64,000 nt of DNA. It comes from Prevotella sp. (GTDB taxonomy: Bacteria; Bacteroidota; Bacteroidia; Bacteroidales; Bacteroidaceae). The stretch covers positions 1 through 64,000 of the forward strand of contig JAFXZF010000010.1 in the NCBI GenBank assembly GCA_017541365.1, given 5' to 3'. Positions 43,962 to 54,507 of this stretch are shown here, in pieces (position 1 is the first letter of the stretch; each line of letters opens with the position of its first letter). The position numbers and the translations under genes are program-made. The notes below the pieces were generated by a model. It saw only the letters and a list, made by a program, of their open reading frames with translations, was not told where the DNA came from and did not search any database.

Positions 43962-46547
43962 TTATTTTGCAAGAGCAGATTTTAGGAAGCGTGCAGTATG
44001 ACTGCTTGTGGCCTCCGAAACCTCCCCTGGAGTACCCGTCGCCACGATGGTACCGCCTCCGCGTCCACCTTCGGGGCCCATATCGATAATATGGTCGGCA
44101 AGCTTTATCACATCGAGGTTGTGCTCAATGATAAGCACCGTATTACCCTTGTCAACAAGATGCTGCAGTATAGCCATAAGTAATCTGATATCCTCAAAGT
44201 GCAAACCCGTGGTGGGTTCGTCGAGTATGTAGAACGTCTTGCCAGTATCACGCTTTGACAGTTCGGTAGCCAACTTAATGCGCTGACTCTCTCCACCCGA
44301 TAGCGTAGTACTGGACTGTCCGACCTTGACATAGCCCATGCCGACATCCTGAAGAGTCTTGAGTTTGTGCAGGATTTTGGGTATCGCCTCAAAGAACTCA
44401 ACAGCCTGATTGATGGTCATATCAAGCACGTCGGCAATGCTCTTGCCCTTGTAGCGTACCTCCAGAGTCTCGCGATTGTAGCGCTTACCGCGACATACTT
44501 CACAGGGGACATACACATCAGGCAGGAAACTCATGCCGATAGTGCGGTAGCCATTGCCTCCGCATGCCTCGCAGCGTCCTCCCTTCACGTTGAAGGAGAA
44601 GCGTCCTGGTTTGTAACCCCTTATCTTAGCTTCGGGGAGATTGACATAAAGAGACCTGATATCAGAGAAAACCCCTATATACGTAGCAGGATTAGAACGT
44701 GGTGTACGGCCTATGGGATTCTGATCTACGCAGACCACCTTGTCGATATAATCCATACCCGTGATACTGGTGTAGGGCAGGGGCGACTTCTTAGACTTGT
44801 AGAAATGTTGTGACAGCAGAGGTTGCAGAGTCTCATTGACGAGGGTGGATTTGCCTGAGCCACTCACTCCTGTCATTACGATAAGTTTGCCGAGAGGAAA
44901 CTCTACGTCAATACCCTTCAGATTATTGCCCGAAGCGCCATGCAGGACGATAGACTGGCCAAGGCCTTTGCGGTGCTCAGCGGGAGGGTCTATCCTCAGC
45001 GTCTTGTTGAGATATGACGCTGTCAGTGTATCAGTCTTGAGGAGTGCCTCGGGAGTACCCTGAAATACGACATTGCCTCCCTTACGCCCTGCTCCAGGAC
45101 CGATATCGATGATGTAGTCAGCATTGAGCATCATGTCCTCATCATGCTCGACCACGATGACGGTGTTACCCATATCGCGTAACTTCTTCAGCGAATAGAT
45201 AAGACGCTCATTATCACGCTGATGCAGGCCTATTGACGGTTCGTCGAGGATGTAGAGTACGTTGACGAGTTGCGAACCAATCTGCGTAGCCAACCTGATA
45301 CGCTGACTCTCACCACCTGAAAGCGAGTATGAGGGACGGCTCAAGGCGATGTAGTGCAATCCTACATCAAGCATGAACTGCAAACGAGTGCGTATCTCCT
45401 TGAGTATCTCCTCAGCTATCTTACGCTGTTGTGGTTCCATGTGACGGGGAGCCTCGATGAGCCACTCCTGCAACTCATCAATGTCCATATTGCTGAGTTC
45501 GGCAATATTCTTGTCCCACACCTTGTATGACAGAGACTCACGACTCAGACGTGCGCCATCGCAAGCCGGACATACGACGTATGATGTTTCGTCGCTGTCA
45601 TCGTCATTCATCTGTATCTCCGTCATAGATGAGAAATCGTCTGCGCTCTGTGCCATCAGAGGGTCATTGGCATCGACTATACCAAGTCCCTTACAATAGG
45701 GACAGGCTCCCTCTGGTGAATTGAATGAGAAAATATTAGGTGCAGGGTCTTTGTACGCCATTCCCGTAGTGGGACACATCAGACGTTTGGAGAAATACTT
45801 GGCTTCCTGCGTATCACGGTCCATTATCATGATAAGCCCGTCACCATGAAGCATAGCGACTGATATACTCCGTCTCAGCCTTTCAGATTTGGACTTGTCG
45901 CCTGCGCAAGAAACTTTCAGTTTGTCAACGACTACCTCGATATTATGATTCTTGTAGCGGTCGAGCTTCATACCGTGAACGAGATCCTGTATGTCGCCGT
46001 CTATACGTATCTGCAGAAAACCCTTCTTTATCATCTGTTCGAAGAGTTCGCGATAGTGTCCCTTACGATTTCTCACCAGAGGGGCAAGTACATAGATACT
46101 CTTGTCGGCATATCGTTGCTCAACCATACTGACGAGCTGCTCCTCGGTATATCGCACCATTTTCTCACCTGTCTCCCAACTGTAGGCAGTACCGGCTCTG
46201 GCATAGAGCAAACGCAGGTAGTCATACACCTCAGTGGTGGTGCCAACGGTAGAGCGCGGATTTTTGTTGGTGGTCTTCTGCTCTATAGATATCACAGGGG
46301 ACAATCCTGTTATCTTGTCAACGTCAGGACGTTCGATGCCACCAAGGAAATTGCGTGCATAAGCAGAAAAAGTCTCCACATAACGTCTTTGACCCTCTGT
46401 CAGGATGGTGTCAAAGGCGAGTGATGACTTGCCCGAACCCGACAGACCAGTGATGACTGTCAGGCTGTTGCGGGGTATCTGCACATCCACATTCTTCAGA
46501 TTGTGAGTCCTCGCTCCCCATACGTTTATGTATTGTTCCTCAGCCAA
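43962..46547 (-). CDS. uvrA: excinuclease ABC subunit A (UvrA), short variant (861 aa)
   Basis: The damage-sensing ATPase of nucleotide excision repair. Both ATPase halves are present ([76 protein letters not shown]). The UvrB-binding domain (about 120-230) and the zinc site CEACGG...CEVCRG are kept. The segment between CPYCKGLG and CPACDGARL is only about 36 residues, against roughly 100 in E. coli UvrA. This makes the protein some 70-80 residues shorter than usual. It follows the PorT-like gene by 24 bases. Confidence 0.93.
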   Translation of the reverse strand: MAEEQYINVWGARTHNLKNVDVQIPRNSLTVITGLSGSGKSSLAFDTILTEGQRRYVETFSAYARNFLGGIERPDVDKITGLSPVISIEQKTTNKNPRSTVGTTTEVYDYLRLLYARAGTAYSWETGEKMVRYTEEQLVSMVEQRYADKSIYVLAPLVRNRKGHYRELFEQMIKKGFLQIRIDGDIQDLVHGMKLDRYKNHNIEVVVDKLKVSCAGDKSKSERLRRSISVAMLHGDGLIMIMDRDTQEAKYFSKRLMCPTTGMAYKDPAPNIFSFNSPEGACPYCKGLGIVDANDPLMAQSADDFSSMTEIQMNDDDSDETSYVVCPACDGARLSRESLSYKVWDKNIAELSNMDIDELQEWLIEAPRHMEPQQRKIAEEILKEIRTRLQFMLDVGLHYIALSRPSYSLSGGESQRIRLATQIGSQLVNVLYILDEPSIGLHQRDNERLIYSLKKLRDMGNTVIVVEHDEDMMLNADYIIDIGPGAGRKGGNVVFQGTPEALLKTDTLTASYLNKTLRIDPPAEHRKGLGQSIVLHGASGNNLKGIDVEFPLGKLIVMTGVSGSGKSTLVNETLQPLLSQHFYKSKKSPLPYTSITGMDYIDKVVCVDQNPIGRTPRSNPATYIGVFSDIRSLYVNLPEAKIRGYKPGRFSFNVKGGRCEACGGNGYRTIGMSFLPDVYVPCEVCRGKRYNRETLEVRYKGKSIADVLDMTINQAVEFFEAIPKILHKLKTLQDVGMGYVKVGQSSTTLSGGESQRIKLATELSKRDTGKTFYILDEPTTGLHFEDIRLLMAILQHLVDKGNTVLIIEHNLDVIKLADHIIDMGPEGGRGGGTIVATGTPGEVSEATSSHTARFLKSALAK

Positions 46548-46549
46548 GC

Positions 46550-46573
46550 CTTTTAATCTTTAACCTTTAACCT
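46550..46573. repeat. junction repeat (ctttaac words)
   Basis: tttaatctttaacctttaacct between the barrel gene and uvrA. Confidence 0.65.
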
Positions 46574-47342
46574 ACAAGTCTCTCATATAAGCCAACCTTA
46601 TATGTATAGTTCCATTGTTTGACTTGGCAAATTCATCTCTCTTCGAATCACCATAGAGGTTTCCCAGTCCGTAGTAATAACGTGCCTCAAGCGAGAAACG
46701 CCCTACATACTTAATATCCCACTCTATGCCACCACCCATCGCTATGCCGAAATCAAAATGCTTCTCTACATCCATGGTTTCCTGAGCCACCTCAGTGTTG
46801 ACTCTCGTCTTTCCCTCCTCATAGTCAGGGTAAACGTCAGGAATGTAGGGGGTATCATAGTTCTTGGTCACTTTCTCACTAAGGAAGAAACCTAACTGTG
46901 GACCAGCGTTAATGAAAGCATTAACGCCATGTCTCTCCTTTCCCCATGCAAGGTGAGCCAAAAGAGGAATCTGCAGGTATTTCACATCACGCTTATAACT
47001 CTCAGCTATTCCTGTGCCTGGATTGATTACCTCATCGCCATTGATGGTCTTGATGTCTTCCTCCCAACCCAACTCTGTCAGGTTGACCTCCATCTGTATT
47101 GAGCAGATTGTGGAGAAAAACTTCTCGCTGGTGTATCTTCCCATTACGCCAAATGAACTTCCCTTGTGCATCTTCTGAGTCACAGAGGGAGTGAATCCTA
47201 TATTGTTCAGGGCTAAGCCACCATGAAAGCCTACAGCCCACACATGGCGGTAGTCACCCACCTGAGCTTTGGCGGAATTGAGAATTGAAAATTGAAAATT
47301 GAAAATTATGATTACTGTTACTATAACCAGTCGTCTTACCAT
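46572..47342 (-). CDS. PorT-like outer-membrane beta-barrel protein (256 aa)
   Basis: A signal peptide is followed by alternating beta strands typical of the porin/PorT family of Bacteroidetes (VGFHGGLALNNIGF, YLQIPLLAHLAWG, FINAGPQLGFFLSE, FDFGIAMGGGIEW, FSLEARYYYGLGNL, ending IRLAYMRDL). PorT members take part in type IX secretion, but many paralogues are of unknown role. The signal's hydrophobic core (IIIFNFQFSILNS, residues 11-23) is encoded by a gaattgaaaattg repeat at 47274-47312. Confidence 0.83.
   Translation of the reverse strand: MVRRLVIVTVIIIFNFQFSILNSAKAQVGDYRHVWAVGFHGGLALNNIGFTPSVTQKMHKGSSFGVMGRYTSEKFFSTICSIQMEVNLTELGWEEDIKTINGDEVINPGTGIAESYKRDVKYLQIPLLAHLAWGKERHGVNAFINAGPQLGFFLSEKVTKNYDTPYIPDVYPDYEEGKTRVNTEVAQETMDVEKHFDFGIAMGGGIEWDIKYVGRFSLEARYYYGLGNLYGDSKRDEFAKSNNGTIHIRLAYMRDL
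47274..47312. repeat. junction-type repeat encoding a signal-peptide core
   Basis: Copies of the 7-bp word gaaaatt, translated on the minus strand. Nearly the same sequence occurs untranslated at 28321-28360. Confidence 0.8.
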
Positions 47343-47401
47343 AAACCTTATAACCCTTAAACTCTTAAACCCTTAAACCATTAAACTATTAAACCCTCAA
47401 A
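47343..47401. repeat. junction repeat (cttaaac words)
   Basis: Eight or so degenerate words such as acccttaaactcttaaac between the LivJ-like and barrel genes. Confidence 0.8.
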
Positions 47402-48478
47402 CTAATACTGCAAAGCATCTATACCACCATCAGGTCTGTGGTGTATCAGCATGAAAGCCTTGTTGCGATAGCCGCCATTGGGTGTCTTCTGAAACTTCAG
47501 TGGTGTTTGCATCCATTGAGATTTGCCTCCTATGAAATACATGGCGTGATCGTAGCCAGTAGCAGCAAAGTGGGGTAGGGCATTCATCATATCTTGATGG
47601 AAAGCGCTTCTATAACTTTGTGCAAACTGCCTTGTCCTTTGAGACAGTTCGTTGTAGTAGAAATTTGTTGGTATATAGGTGTCGTATTTGGCAAATCGAC
47701 TTTGGAGGAACTTGGCATACATCAACCATTCAGTATAACCATACAGTGTGACGCTGACATTTTGATTGGCAGAGAGCAGCACATCGAGTTTGTCCATAGC
47801 CGCTCTCAACTCTGGCGAACGTCCCGTATTGAGTATCACGATATTGGGTTGGGTAAGCGAGAAAGCCTTAGCAAACATCTCGCTTGAGGAGTGCAGGTTG
47901 GTGATGTTGTAGGGGATGTTCTTTTTCTCCAATACGCTCCTCAGTCCAAATGTGAATGCACCTTTTCGGGAAGTGGTATCGTTGCAGTCGATAAATACGG
48001 GGTGGTACTGGCTGAAATCTTCAGCAACACGCTGTATCGAGGTGGTGTACATCTCGTCAGGCGACAGATAGACCTGGTAGATATTGGGATTCTTGTCAAC
48101 CTCGTTACCATTGATAGAGAATGGTATCACCATCTTGATGCCATAAGCACGGCAGAAATCACCTATAACCTTCACCTGCTTGGTATATAGCGGTGAGAAG
48201 ATGATATTGCAGTCCTTGACACCATCTTGCAATAGGGTAATGCGCGGATCAGCATCGATGGCCACATTCCACGCCCTTACATTGACATTCATGCCCTCAG
48301 CCTTCAACTCCTTTACTGCGAGCAATATACCGCGATAGTACTCTATCATACGGCGTCCGTCACCATCATTGTCATGCAGGGGTAACATCACACCGACATT
48401 TATCTGAGAAAAAACCGATGTCACAGCCAATACTGACCACATCAGCATGGATAAGATATACTTTTTCATTATCGTCAT
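47402..48478 (-). CDS. exported LivJ-like periplasmic binding protein (358 aa)
   Basis: A signal peptide (ending VFS or FSQ) precedes a type I periplasmic-binding fold: INVGVMLPLHDNDGDGRRMIEYYRGILLAVKEL, CNIIFSPLYTKQVKVIGDF, VIPFSINGNEVDKNPNIYQV. No transporter genes are nearby, so it may act as a sensor or a peptidoglycan-linked protein rather than a transporter component. Starts at 48478 or 48469 are both possible. It precedes the barrel protein and uvrA on the minus strand. Confidence 0.78.
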   Translation of the reverse strand: MTIMKKYILSMLMWSVLAVTSVFSQINVGVMLPLHDNDGDGRRMIEYYRGILLAVKELKAEGMNVNVRAWNVAIDADPRITLLQDGVKDCNIIFSPLYTKQVKVIGDFCRAYGIKMVIPFSINGNEVDKNPNIYQVYLSPDEMYTTSIQRVAEDFSQYHPVFIDCNDTTSRKGAFTFGLRSVLEKKNIPYNITNLHSSSEMFAKAFSLTQPNIVILNTGRSPELRAAMDKLDVLLSANQNVSVTLYGYTEWLMYAKFLQSRFAKYDTYIPTNFYYNELSQRTRQFAQSYRSAFHQDMMNALPHFAATGYDHAMYFIGGKSQWMQTPLKFQKTPNGGYRNKAFMLIHHRPDGGIDALQY

Positions 48479-48614
48479 AGATATAAAGACTTAATCGTAA
48501 GATTTTTTTCAAAATGCAAAAATACACATTTTTTTCTTAAAATCAGCAGTTAAGTCAAATTTTATTGTTAATTTTGTTTCGAATTACGATTTATTCAACC
48601 ATAAGTTGTTCATC

Positions 48615-49382
48615 ATGAGAATAAAATTATTTGCATTTTTCCTGTTGATTACCATATATTCATCCACTACATGGGCGAGCGGTGCCCCCTATATTTCGTT
48701 CGGTTGGACAGTTGTTGACGGCAGTGGTAAACAACAGACTGTATCAGGCATGGATTATGAGGGTTCGGCACCCATCAATACTACGATGGAGGCTAAAATG
48801 CTTTTTGTAGATGATGAAGGAAATGTACAGACATACCCTGATGCTACATTCTACGGAGCATGGCGCGTATGGAGCGAGGGAGGACAGATGGAGGAACCCG
48901 AAATATCCAATCCCAATAACCCCACAGAGTTTTATTTCAACACTGCAGGCACTGATAGCATAGCATACGTAGGTTATGTAGTAGTAAGTCACGATACATA
49001 CGATGAGACTATACAGATAACCCCCGACTATAACCGTACCAATAAGTATATTTTCTCCGTTAAGACATACGAAAGCAAACTCACTTTCCCCAATGCCTTC
49101 TCACCTAATGGCGACCAATATAATGAGGAGTTCAAAGCCAAAGAGGCTCAGAGTATAGTGGAGTTTCACGCATCGATATACAACCGTTGGGGACAGAAAC
49201 TATACGAGTGGGACAATGTGAATGAAGGATGGGACGGTACATACAACGGCAAACAGGTCAAGGACGGTGTGTACTACATTCAGGTCAAAGCACGTGGCGC
49301 TGATGGACAGGTATTCAATATAAAGAAAGATGTCAATATCATACGTGACTACGAAGAAACCTACTCTAATACCACTCAGTGA
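48615..49382 (+). CDS. T9SS type B sorting-domain protein (255 aa)
   Basis: A signal peptide (about 1-20) and an Ig-like N-terminal part are followed by the gliding-motility-associated C-terminal domain: LTFPNAFSPNGDQYNEEF, FHASIYNRWGQKLYEW, WDGTYNGKQVKDGVYYIQVKA. This is the type B signal for export through the type IX system. ATG 48615 is chosen over an upstream TTG. A TAATTTTG element lies at 48569-48576. The next gene's GTG overlaps its stop. Confidence 0.9.
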   Translation: MRIKLFAFFLLITIYSSTTWASGAPYISFGWTVVDGSGKQQTVSGMDYEGSAPINTTMEAKMLFVDDEGNVQTYPDATFYGAWRVWSEGGQMEEPEISNPNNPTEFYFNTAGTDSIAYVGYVVVSHDTYDETIQITPDYNRTNKYIFSVKTYESKLTFPNAFSPNGDQYNEEFKAKEAQSIVEFHASIYNRWGQKLYEWDNVNEGWDGTYNGKQVKDGVYYIQVKARGADGQVFNIKKDVNIIRDYEETYSNTTQ

Positions 49383-51598
49383 GATATAACGTAAGACATA
49401 TAGTAGGGTGGGGGATGGCTGTTGTATTGGCAGCAATAGTAACGTCATGTGATGGGACTAAATTTGTTGCCGAGAATGATCTGTTACTATCGCACAACTA
49501 TGTGGTATCTACAGATAAAAGTGTAGATGTCAGTAATTTGTCACCATATCTAAGTCAGAAAACAAACACACGATGGTTTTCTACCCTTAAAGTACCCCTC
49601 AGCATATATTCCTTAGCAGGACGCGATACTACAAAAGCTATAAACCGCCGACTCAAGAAATGGGGCGAAGCGCCTGTTGTGCTCGATACTGCACAGATGA
49701 ACGTAAGCTGCGTAAACCTTAAGACAGTGATGCATAACCGTGGGTATCTTGATGCCGAGGTAAAACCATATATCGTAGCAAAAAAAAGACGAGCTTCGGT
49801 GATATACGAGATAACGCCAAAGGAGCAATACACCCTAAAGAGTTTCAAAAGCAGAATAGCTGACAGGAGAATTGACTCACTGCTAAATGCACAAGGTGTG
49901 ATAGAGAGGGCATTTGAAGCAGGCGAACCATTCTCAGTCAATAAGTTGTATGCTGTGCGTAATGATATCACTACGCTACTCAATAACAACGGCTACTACT
50001 ATTTTAATAAGGAGAACATAACGTTTGTTGCAGATAGCTCGTATAGTGACAAGACTGTTGATGTGACGATGTTGCTGGGACTATACAGACGAAGCTCTCG
50101 CGATTCGCTTACTCAACATCCTTATTATTATATCAGGAACATTTCGTATAGCGGAATACCTGGACAGGAACTCAACATCAGGCATTCTACGTTGGATAAC
50201 AATAATCTTATCGAAGAAGGGGATTACTACAGTTCCAAGGTGGTACAGCAGACGTATAACAAATTTGCACGACTCAAAGCAATCCGCTCTACCAACATAC
50301 ACTTCAATGAGGTTGCTGACACTAATGCACTGGATGTAAACATACAGATAGCACGCAAAAAAACACACTCGATACAGATACAGCCAGAGGGTACCAATAC
50401 TGCTGGCGATTTTGGTGCTGCGCTATCTGTGATTTACGAAAATAGGAACATCTTTCATGGTAGCGAACAACTGTCGATACAGGCAAGGGGAGCTTTTGAG
50501 GCTATCAGAGGATTGGAAGGATATGATAACAGCAATTATGAAGAACTGGAATTGGAAACGAAGTTGACTTTTCCAAAACTTATAATGCCAGGAATATCTA
50601 AAGAATTTCAAAAGCGACACGACGTAATCACTGAATTGCCAATAAGTTATAACATACAGAGTAGGCCAGAATTTCGTCGTAAAGTGTTGACAGCCACATG
50701 TAGGTACAAATGGAGTTCGTCAAAGGGCAGAGTAGGGTACACCTTTGATATTATTGACCTCAACTTTATCTCGATGCCTTGGATTTCTGAAACTTTCAAG
50801 AGAGAATATCTTGATAACGAAAGCAACAGAAATGCTATATTGAGGTACAACTACGAGGACTTGTTTATTATGAAGATAGGATTCGGATTGACATACAGTG
50901 ACACTCACAACACGCTGAGAACCAATATAGAAACTTCCGGAAACCTACTGTATGCATTGGCTAATACGTTTAATTTCGCTCAAAATTCCCTTGGACAATA
51001 TAAAGTGGCGAATGTCGCTTTTGCACAGTATGTGAAGTTTGATGCTGATTACACACATTTATATAATCTTGACAGTCGTAACACACTGGCATTACATGCT
51101 CGCATTGGGGTAGGTGTACCTTATTGTAATAGTAGCATGCTACCATTCGAGAAACGTTACTTTGCTGGTGGTGCCAATAGCGTTCGTGGATGGAATGTGC
51201 GTACCTTGGGACCAGGCAGATATATTGGTACAGACGGTCGTATCGATTTCATCAATCAGACAGGTGACATAAAGATAGATCTTAATGCGGAGTTGCGTAC
51301 CAATTTGTTCTGGAAATTTCAGGGCGCTTTGTTTGTTGATGCAGGAAATGTATGGACTATAAGGGCATACGAAGACCAACCGGATGGTTATTTCAAACTA
51401 AAAAGTATATATGATGAAATGGCTGTAAGCTATGGTGTCGGACTAAGACTCAATTTCGATTATTTCATTCTTAGACTTGATATGGGAATGAAAGCTGTAA
51501 ATCCTGCATATACTACAACCAAAGAACATTTCCCTATATTTCATCCTGTTTTCTCAAGAGACTATGCTCTTCATTTTGCTGTAGGACTTCCATTCTAA
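49379..51598 (+). CDS. TamL-like outer-membrane assembly lipoprotein, BamA/Omp85 superfamily (739 aa)
   Basis: A lipobox (IVTSC, Cys24) marks it as a lipoprotein, unlike BamA. POTRA-like repeats follow (about 60-330: MHNRGYLDAEVKPY, LLNNNGYYYFNKENI). The C-terminal Omp85 barrel has ARIGVGVPYCNSSMLPFEKRYFAGGANSVRGWNVRTLGPG and ends DYALHFAVGLPF. This is the Bacteroidetes TamL type, which helps insert outer-membrane proteins. It starts with GTG 49379, overlapping the T9SS gene's stop by 4 bases. Confidence 0.88.
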   Translation: MRYNVRHIVGWGMAVVLAAIVTSCDGTKFVAENDLLLSHNYVVSTDKSVDVSNLSPYLSQKTNTRWFSTLKVPLSIYSLAGRDTTKAINRRLKKWGEAPVVLDTAQMNVSCVNLKTVMHNRGYLDAEVKPYIVAKKRRASVIYEITPKEQYTLKSFKSRIADRRIDSLLNAQGVIERAFEAGEPFSVNKLYAVRNDITTLLNNNGYYYFNKENITFVADSSYSDKTVDVTMLLGLYRRSSRDSLTQHPYYYIRNISYSGIPGQELNIRHSTLDNNNLIEEGDYYSSKVVQQTYNKFARLKAIRSTNIHFNEVADTNALDVNIQIARKKTHSIQIQPEGTNTAGDFGAALSVIYENRNIFHGSEQLSIQARGAFEAIRGLEGYDNSNYEELELETKLTFPKLIMPGISKEFQKRHDVITELPISYNIQSRPEFRRKVLTATCRYKWSSSKGRVGYTFDIIDLNFISMPWISETFKREYLDNESNRNAILRYNYEDLFIMKIGFGLTYSDTHNTLRTNIETSGNLLYALANTFNFAQNSLGQYKVANVAFAQYVKFDADYTHLYNLDSRNTLALHARIGVGVPYCNSSMLPFEKRYFAGGANSVRGWNVRTLGPGRYIGTDGRIDFINQTGDIKIDLNAELRTNLFWKFQGALFVDAGNVWTIRAYEDQPDGYFKLKSIYDEMAVSYGVGLRLNFDYFILRLDMGMKAVNPAYTTTKEHFPIFHPVFSRDYALHFAVGLPF

Positions 51599-51749
51599 CA
51601 GTAGTTAAAGGAGTTCGAGGAGTTAAAGACAATACCGATACTCAGACAACAAAGACAAATAAAATAAAAGTGGAGTATAGTTTCGAAATTTACTATTTAT
51701 CATAATGCGTATTCGTTTATTTGAAAGGTACAACAAAAAAACACAAAAA

Positions 51750-51789
51750 AATAGCCAAAACAATACATACATGTAAAGTCTTGGCTATT
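51750..51789. terminator. bidirectional terminator between tamL-like gene and rpiB
   Basis: AATAGCCAA (51750-51758) pairs with TTGGCTATT (51781-51789), flanked by A- and T-rich runs. Confidence 0.8.
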
Positions 51790-51808
51790 CTTTATTGATT
51801 ATTGAAAA

Positions 51809-52240
51809 TTAGATCTTGTCAATACGCAACTGATGACGACCAGCCTCGAATGGTGTCTTGAGGAACTCATCTATCATCACGCCACACTCGCGGTTTGTGA
51901 TAAAACGTCCAGGGAAAACTATGCAGTTAGCATTATTATGTTGGCGCATGAGGTGTGCTATCTCTACGTTCCATGCCAGTCCTGCACGTACACCATGATG
52001 TTTGTTGAGTGTGATAGCCATTCCCTGACCAGAACCACATATAGCGATTCCACAACTTACTACGCCAGCTTCGATATCTTCAGCAAGAGGATGAGCAAAA
52101 TCAGGATAGTCACAAGAGCGGTCACTGTATGTGCCATAATCCTTATACTCAATACCTTTTTCTTCAAGATACTGTACTACATACTGCTTAAGTGGGAAGC
52201 CTGCATGATCGCAAGCAACACCGATAGTCTTAATTTCCAT
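51809..52240 (-). CDS. rpiB: ribose-5-phosphate isomerase B (143 aa)
   Basis: Interconverts ribose 5-phosphate and ribulose 5-phosphate. Motifs: GVACDHAGFPLKQ, CGIAICGSGQGMAITLNKHHGVRAGLAWN and NANCIVFPGRFI with the catalytic Cys and His. Length is normal. It is 30 bases downstream of transketolase and joins it in the non-oxidative pentose phosphate pathway. Confidence 0.96.
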   Translation of the reverse strand: MEIKTIGVACDHAGFPLKQYVVQYLEEKGIEYKDYGTYSDRSCDYPDFAHPLAEDIEAGVVSCGIAICGSGQGMAITLNKHHGVRAGLAWNVEIAHLMRQHNNANCIVFPGRFITNRECGVMIDEFLKTPFEAGRHQLRIDKI

Positions 52241-52270
52241 AGGTTGAAAGTTTTTTGATTATTGTTTGGG

Positions 52271-54298
52271 TTAAAGTATTTTTTTTACTTGATTATATAC
52301 GTTTTCTGCGGTGTAACCGAGCTTTTCGTCAAGCACCTTATATGGTGCAGAGAAACCGAAACTGTTCAGTCCCCATATCATCGATTTAGGATCTGCTCCA
52401 ATAAGAAAAGCCTGTAAATTGACTGGCAGTCCTGCTGTCATACCAAACACCTTAGCACCCTGCGGTACTATACTTTGCTGGTATTCAAGCGATTGCTCGC
52501 GGAACAGTCCCTCAGAAGGTACGTTGACGATTCTTACTTTTATGCCTTCCTTTCTTAGTAGCTCTGCTCCACTCTGTAATGTTGAAACCTCTGAACCAGA
52601 AGCTACACATATCACATCAGGATTTTCATCGGATTCACCGATGATATATGCTCCTTTACGAGCTTGCTGATAATCCGTTCCTTCCGGCAATTTCTCTATA
52701 TTCTGTCGAGAAAGGATGAGAGCTGTAGGTGTTGATGTATTCTCCATAGCCATTTGCCATGCTACAGTCGTCTCATCAGCATCTGCAGGTCGCATCACCA
52801 ACATTGAGGGTTTACCAGCATGGTTATGCAGTTTTTCCATCAGACGTATCTGTGCTTCCTGCTCAACAGGCTCATGTGTAGGTCCGTCCTCTCCTACTCT
52901 GAAGGCGTCATGCGTCCATATGAACTTTACTGGCAACTGCATCAGTGCAGCCATACGAATAGCAGGTTTCATGTAGTCTGAGAATACAAAGAATGTACCA
53001 CAGGCAGGAATAACGCCACCATGAAGAGCCATACCTATACAGCAGCATGCCATAGTCAACTCGGCAACACCAGCCTGGAAGAATGCCCCACTGAAATCGT
53101 CACGCGTTATGGATTGCGTTTTCTTTAAGAAACCGTCGGTTTTATCGGAGTTTGAGAGGTCTGCCGAAGCACATATCATATTGGGCACTTGTTCTGCGAG
53201 TATAGACAGACAAGTAGCACTTGCGGCACGTGTGGCGCTACCAGCCTTTTGCTCTACCCCACTCCAGTCCACCTGTGGTGCTTTACCACTGAACCATTCC
53301 TTGAGTTGTTCAGCTTTCTCGGCATTTGCCTTTGCCCATGTATCTTCTTCTGCGTATCGTTCAGCACATATTGCGGCAAGTTCAGCCTCGCGCTGTGCAT
53401 AGATTTCCTTTACCTCATCAAATATAACGAAGGGGTTGTCTGGGTCAGCTCCGAGGTTTTTGATAGTGTTGACATAGGCTCCGCCTCCAAGTGGTGCGCC
53501 ATGAGTCTTACAACTTGCCTCATACGAGGTGCCGTCTTCCTTCAGGGCACCCTTACCCATCACGCACTTACCTATTATAAGAGAAGGCTTTCCCTTAACC
53601 TTCTGTGCCTCCTCTATCGCCTTACGTATCTGTTCAACATCATGTCCATTGATCTCTGATACATGCCAACCCAGTGCGCGATATTTTTCCGCTGTATTCT
53701 CATTCATGACAACACTGGTCTCAGTAGAGAGCTGTATGTCATTCGAGTCATAGAACATGATAAGGTTATCAAGTCCGAGATTAGAGGCTATGCGGGCTGC
53801 ACCCTGCGAAATCTCCTCCTGTATGCCTCCATCAGATATGTAAGCATATATGGTTTCCTTGCTAAATGTAGGATTTCCAGTATGTGCAGCAAGAAATTTT
53901 GCTGCTATTGCTGCACCCACGGCATATGTGTGTCCTTGTCCAAGAGGTCCAGAGGTGTTTTCTATGCCTCTGGTTATTTCAAACTCCGGATGTCCTGTTG
54001 TAGGACTGCCCCATTGTCTCAAATTTGCCAATTCATCGAGCGAATACTTTCCGCAAAGACACAGTTGACTGTATAGCATTGGTGCCATATGTCCAGGGTC
54101 AAGAAAGAATCTGTCACGTCCCATCCAATTAGGATTTTTAGGGTCATATGTTAGATATTCGCTATAAAGCACATTGATAAAGTCTGCACCACCCATTGCT
54201 CCGCCAGGATGTCCAGATTTTGCTTTTTCAACTGCAGCGACAGACAAAATACGTATATTATCCGCTGCACGTTTCATCAGTTTGATATCGTTTTTCAT
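52271..54298 (-). CDS. tkt: transketolase (675 aa)
   Basis: A thiamine-pyrophosphate enzyme moving two-carbon units in the pentose phosphate pathway. Seen: KSGHPGGAMGGADFI, FEITRGIENTSGPLGQG, ISDGGIQEEISQGAA with the TPP site, MACCCIGMALHGG, and the transketolase C-terminal domain. Length is normal. A promoter-like ATTG-19-TAACTTTG lies upstream on the minus strand (54345-54375). rpiB follows. Confidence 0.97.
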   Translation of the reverse strand: MKNDIKLMKRAADNIRILSVAAVEKAKSGHPGGAMGGADFINVLYSEYLTYDPKNPNWMGRDRFFLDPGHMAPMLYSQLCLCGKYSLDELANLRQWGSPTTGHPEFEITRGIENTSGPLGQGHTYAVGAAIAAKFLAAHTGNPTFSKETIYAYISDGGIQEEISQGAARIASNLGLDNLIMFYDSNDIQLSTETSVVMNENTAEKYRALGWHVSEINGHDVEQIRKAIEEAQKVKGKPSLIIGKCVMGKGALKEDGTSYEASCKTHGAPLGGGAYVNTIKNLGADPDNPFVIFDEVKEIYAQREAELAAICAERYAEEDTWAKANAEKAEQLKEWFSGKAPQVDWSGVEQKAGSATRAASATCLSILAEQVPNMICASADLSNSDKTDGFLKKTQSITRDDFSGAFFQAGVAELTMACCCIGMALHGGVIPACGTFFVFSDYMKPAIRMAALMQLPVKFIWTHDAFRVGEDGPTHEPVEQEAQIRLMEKLHNHAGKPSMLVMRPADADETTVAWQMAMENTSTPTALILSRQNIEKLPEGTDYQQARKGAYIIGESDENPDVICVASGSEVSTLQSGAELLRKEGIKVRIVNVPSEGLFREQSLEYQQSIVPQGAKVFGMTAGLPVNLQAFLIGADPKSMIWGLNSFGFSAPYKVLDEKLGYTAENVYNQVKKIL

Positions 54299-54344
54299 CG
54301 TTGATATTTTTTGTTTGTGGCAAGAATTCTTTATATTTTGCCCT

Positions 54345-54375
54345 CAAAGTTAATATTTTTTTTTCGGTTGACAAT
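54345..54375 (-). promoter_or_regulatory. promoter of tkt-rpiB
   Basis: On the minus strand: ATTG (54372-54375), 19-bp spacer, TAACTTTG (54345-54352). Confidence 0.6.
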
Positions 54376-54444
54376 AAATAATTAAGACTTTTTTGACTAA
54401 TAAATTGTTTTTAATACATATTATGACATATTTATCATTTCTCA

Positions 54445-54476
54445 TTTGCTCAATAAAATAAAAATTACTAACTTTG
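54445..54476 (+). promoter_or_regulatory. promoter of ftsK
   Basis: TTTG at 54445-54448, 20-bp spacer, TAACTTTG at 54469-54476. Confidence 0.85.
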
Positions 54477-54507
54477 CGACTAAAATATCCCTCAAAACAA
54501 GAAAAGA

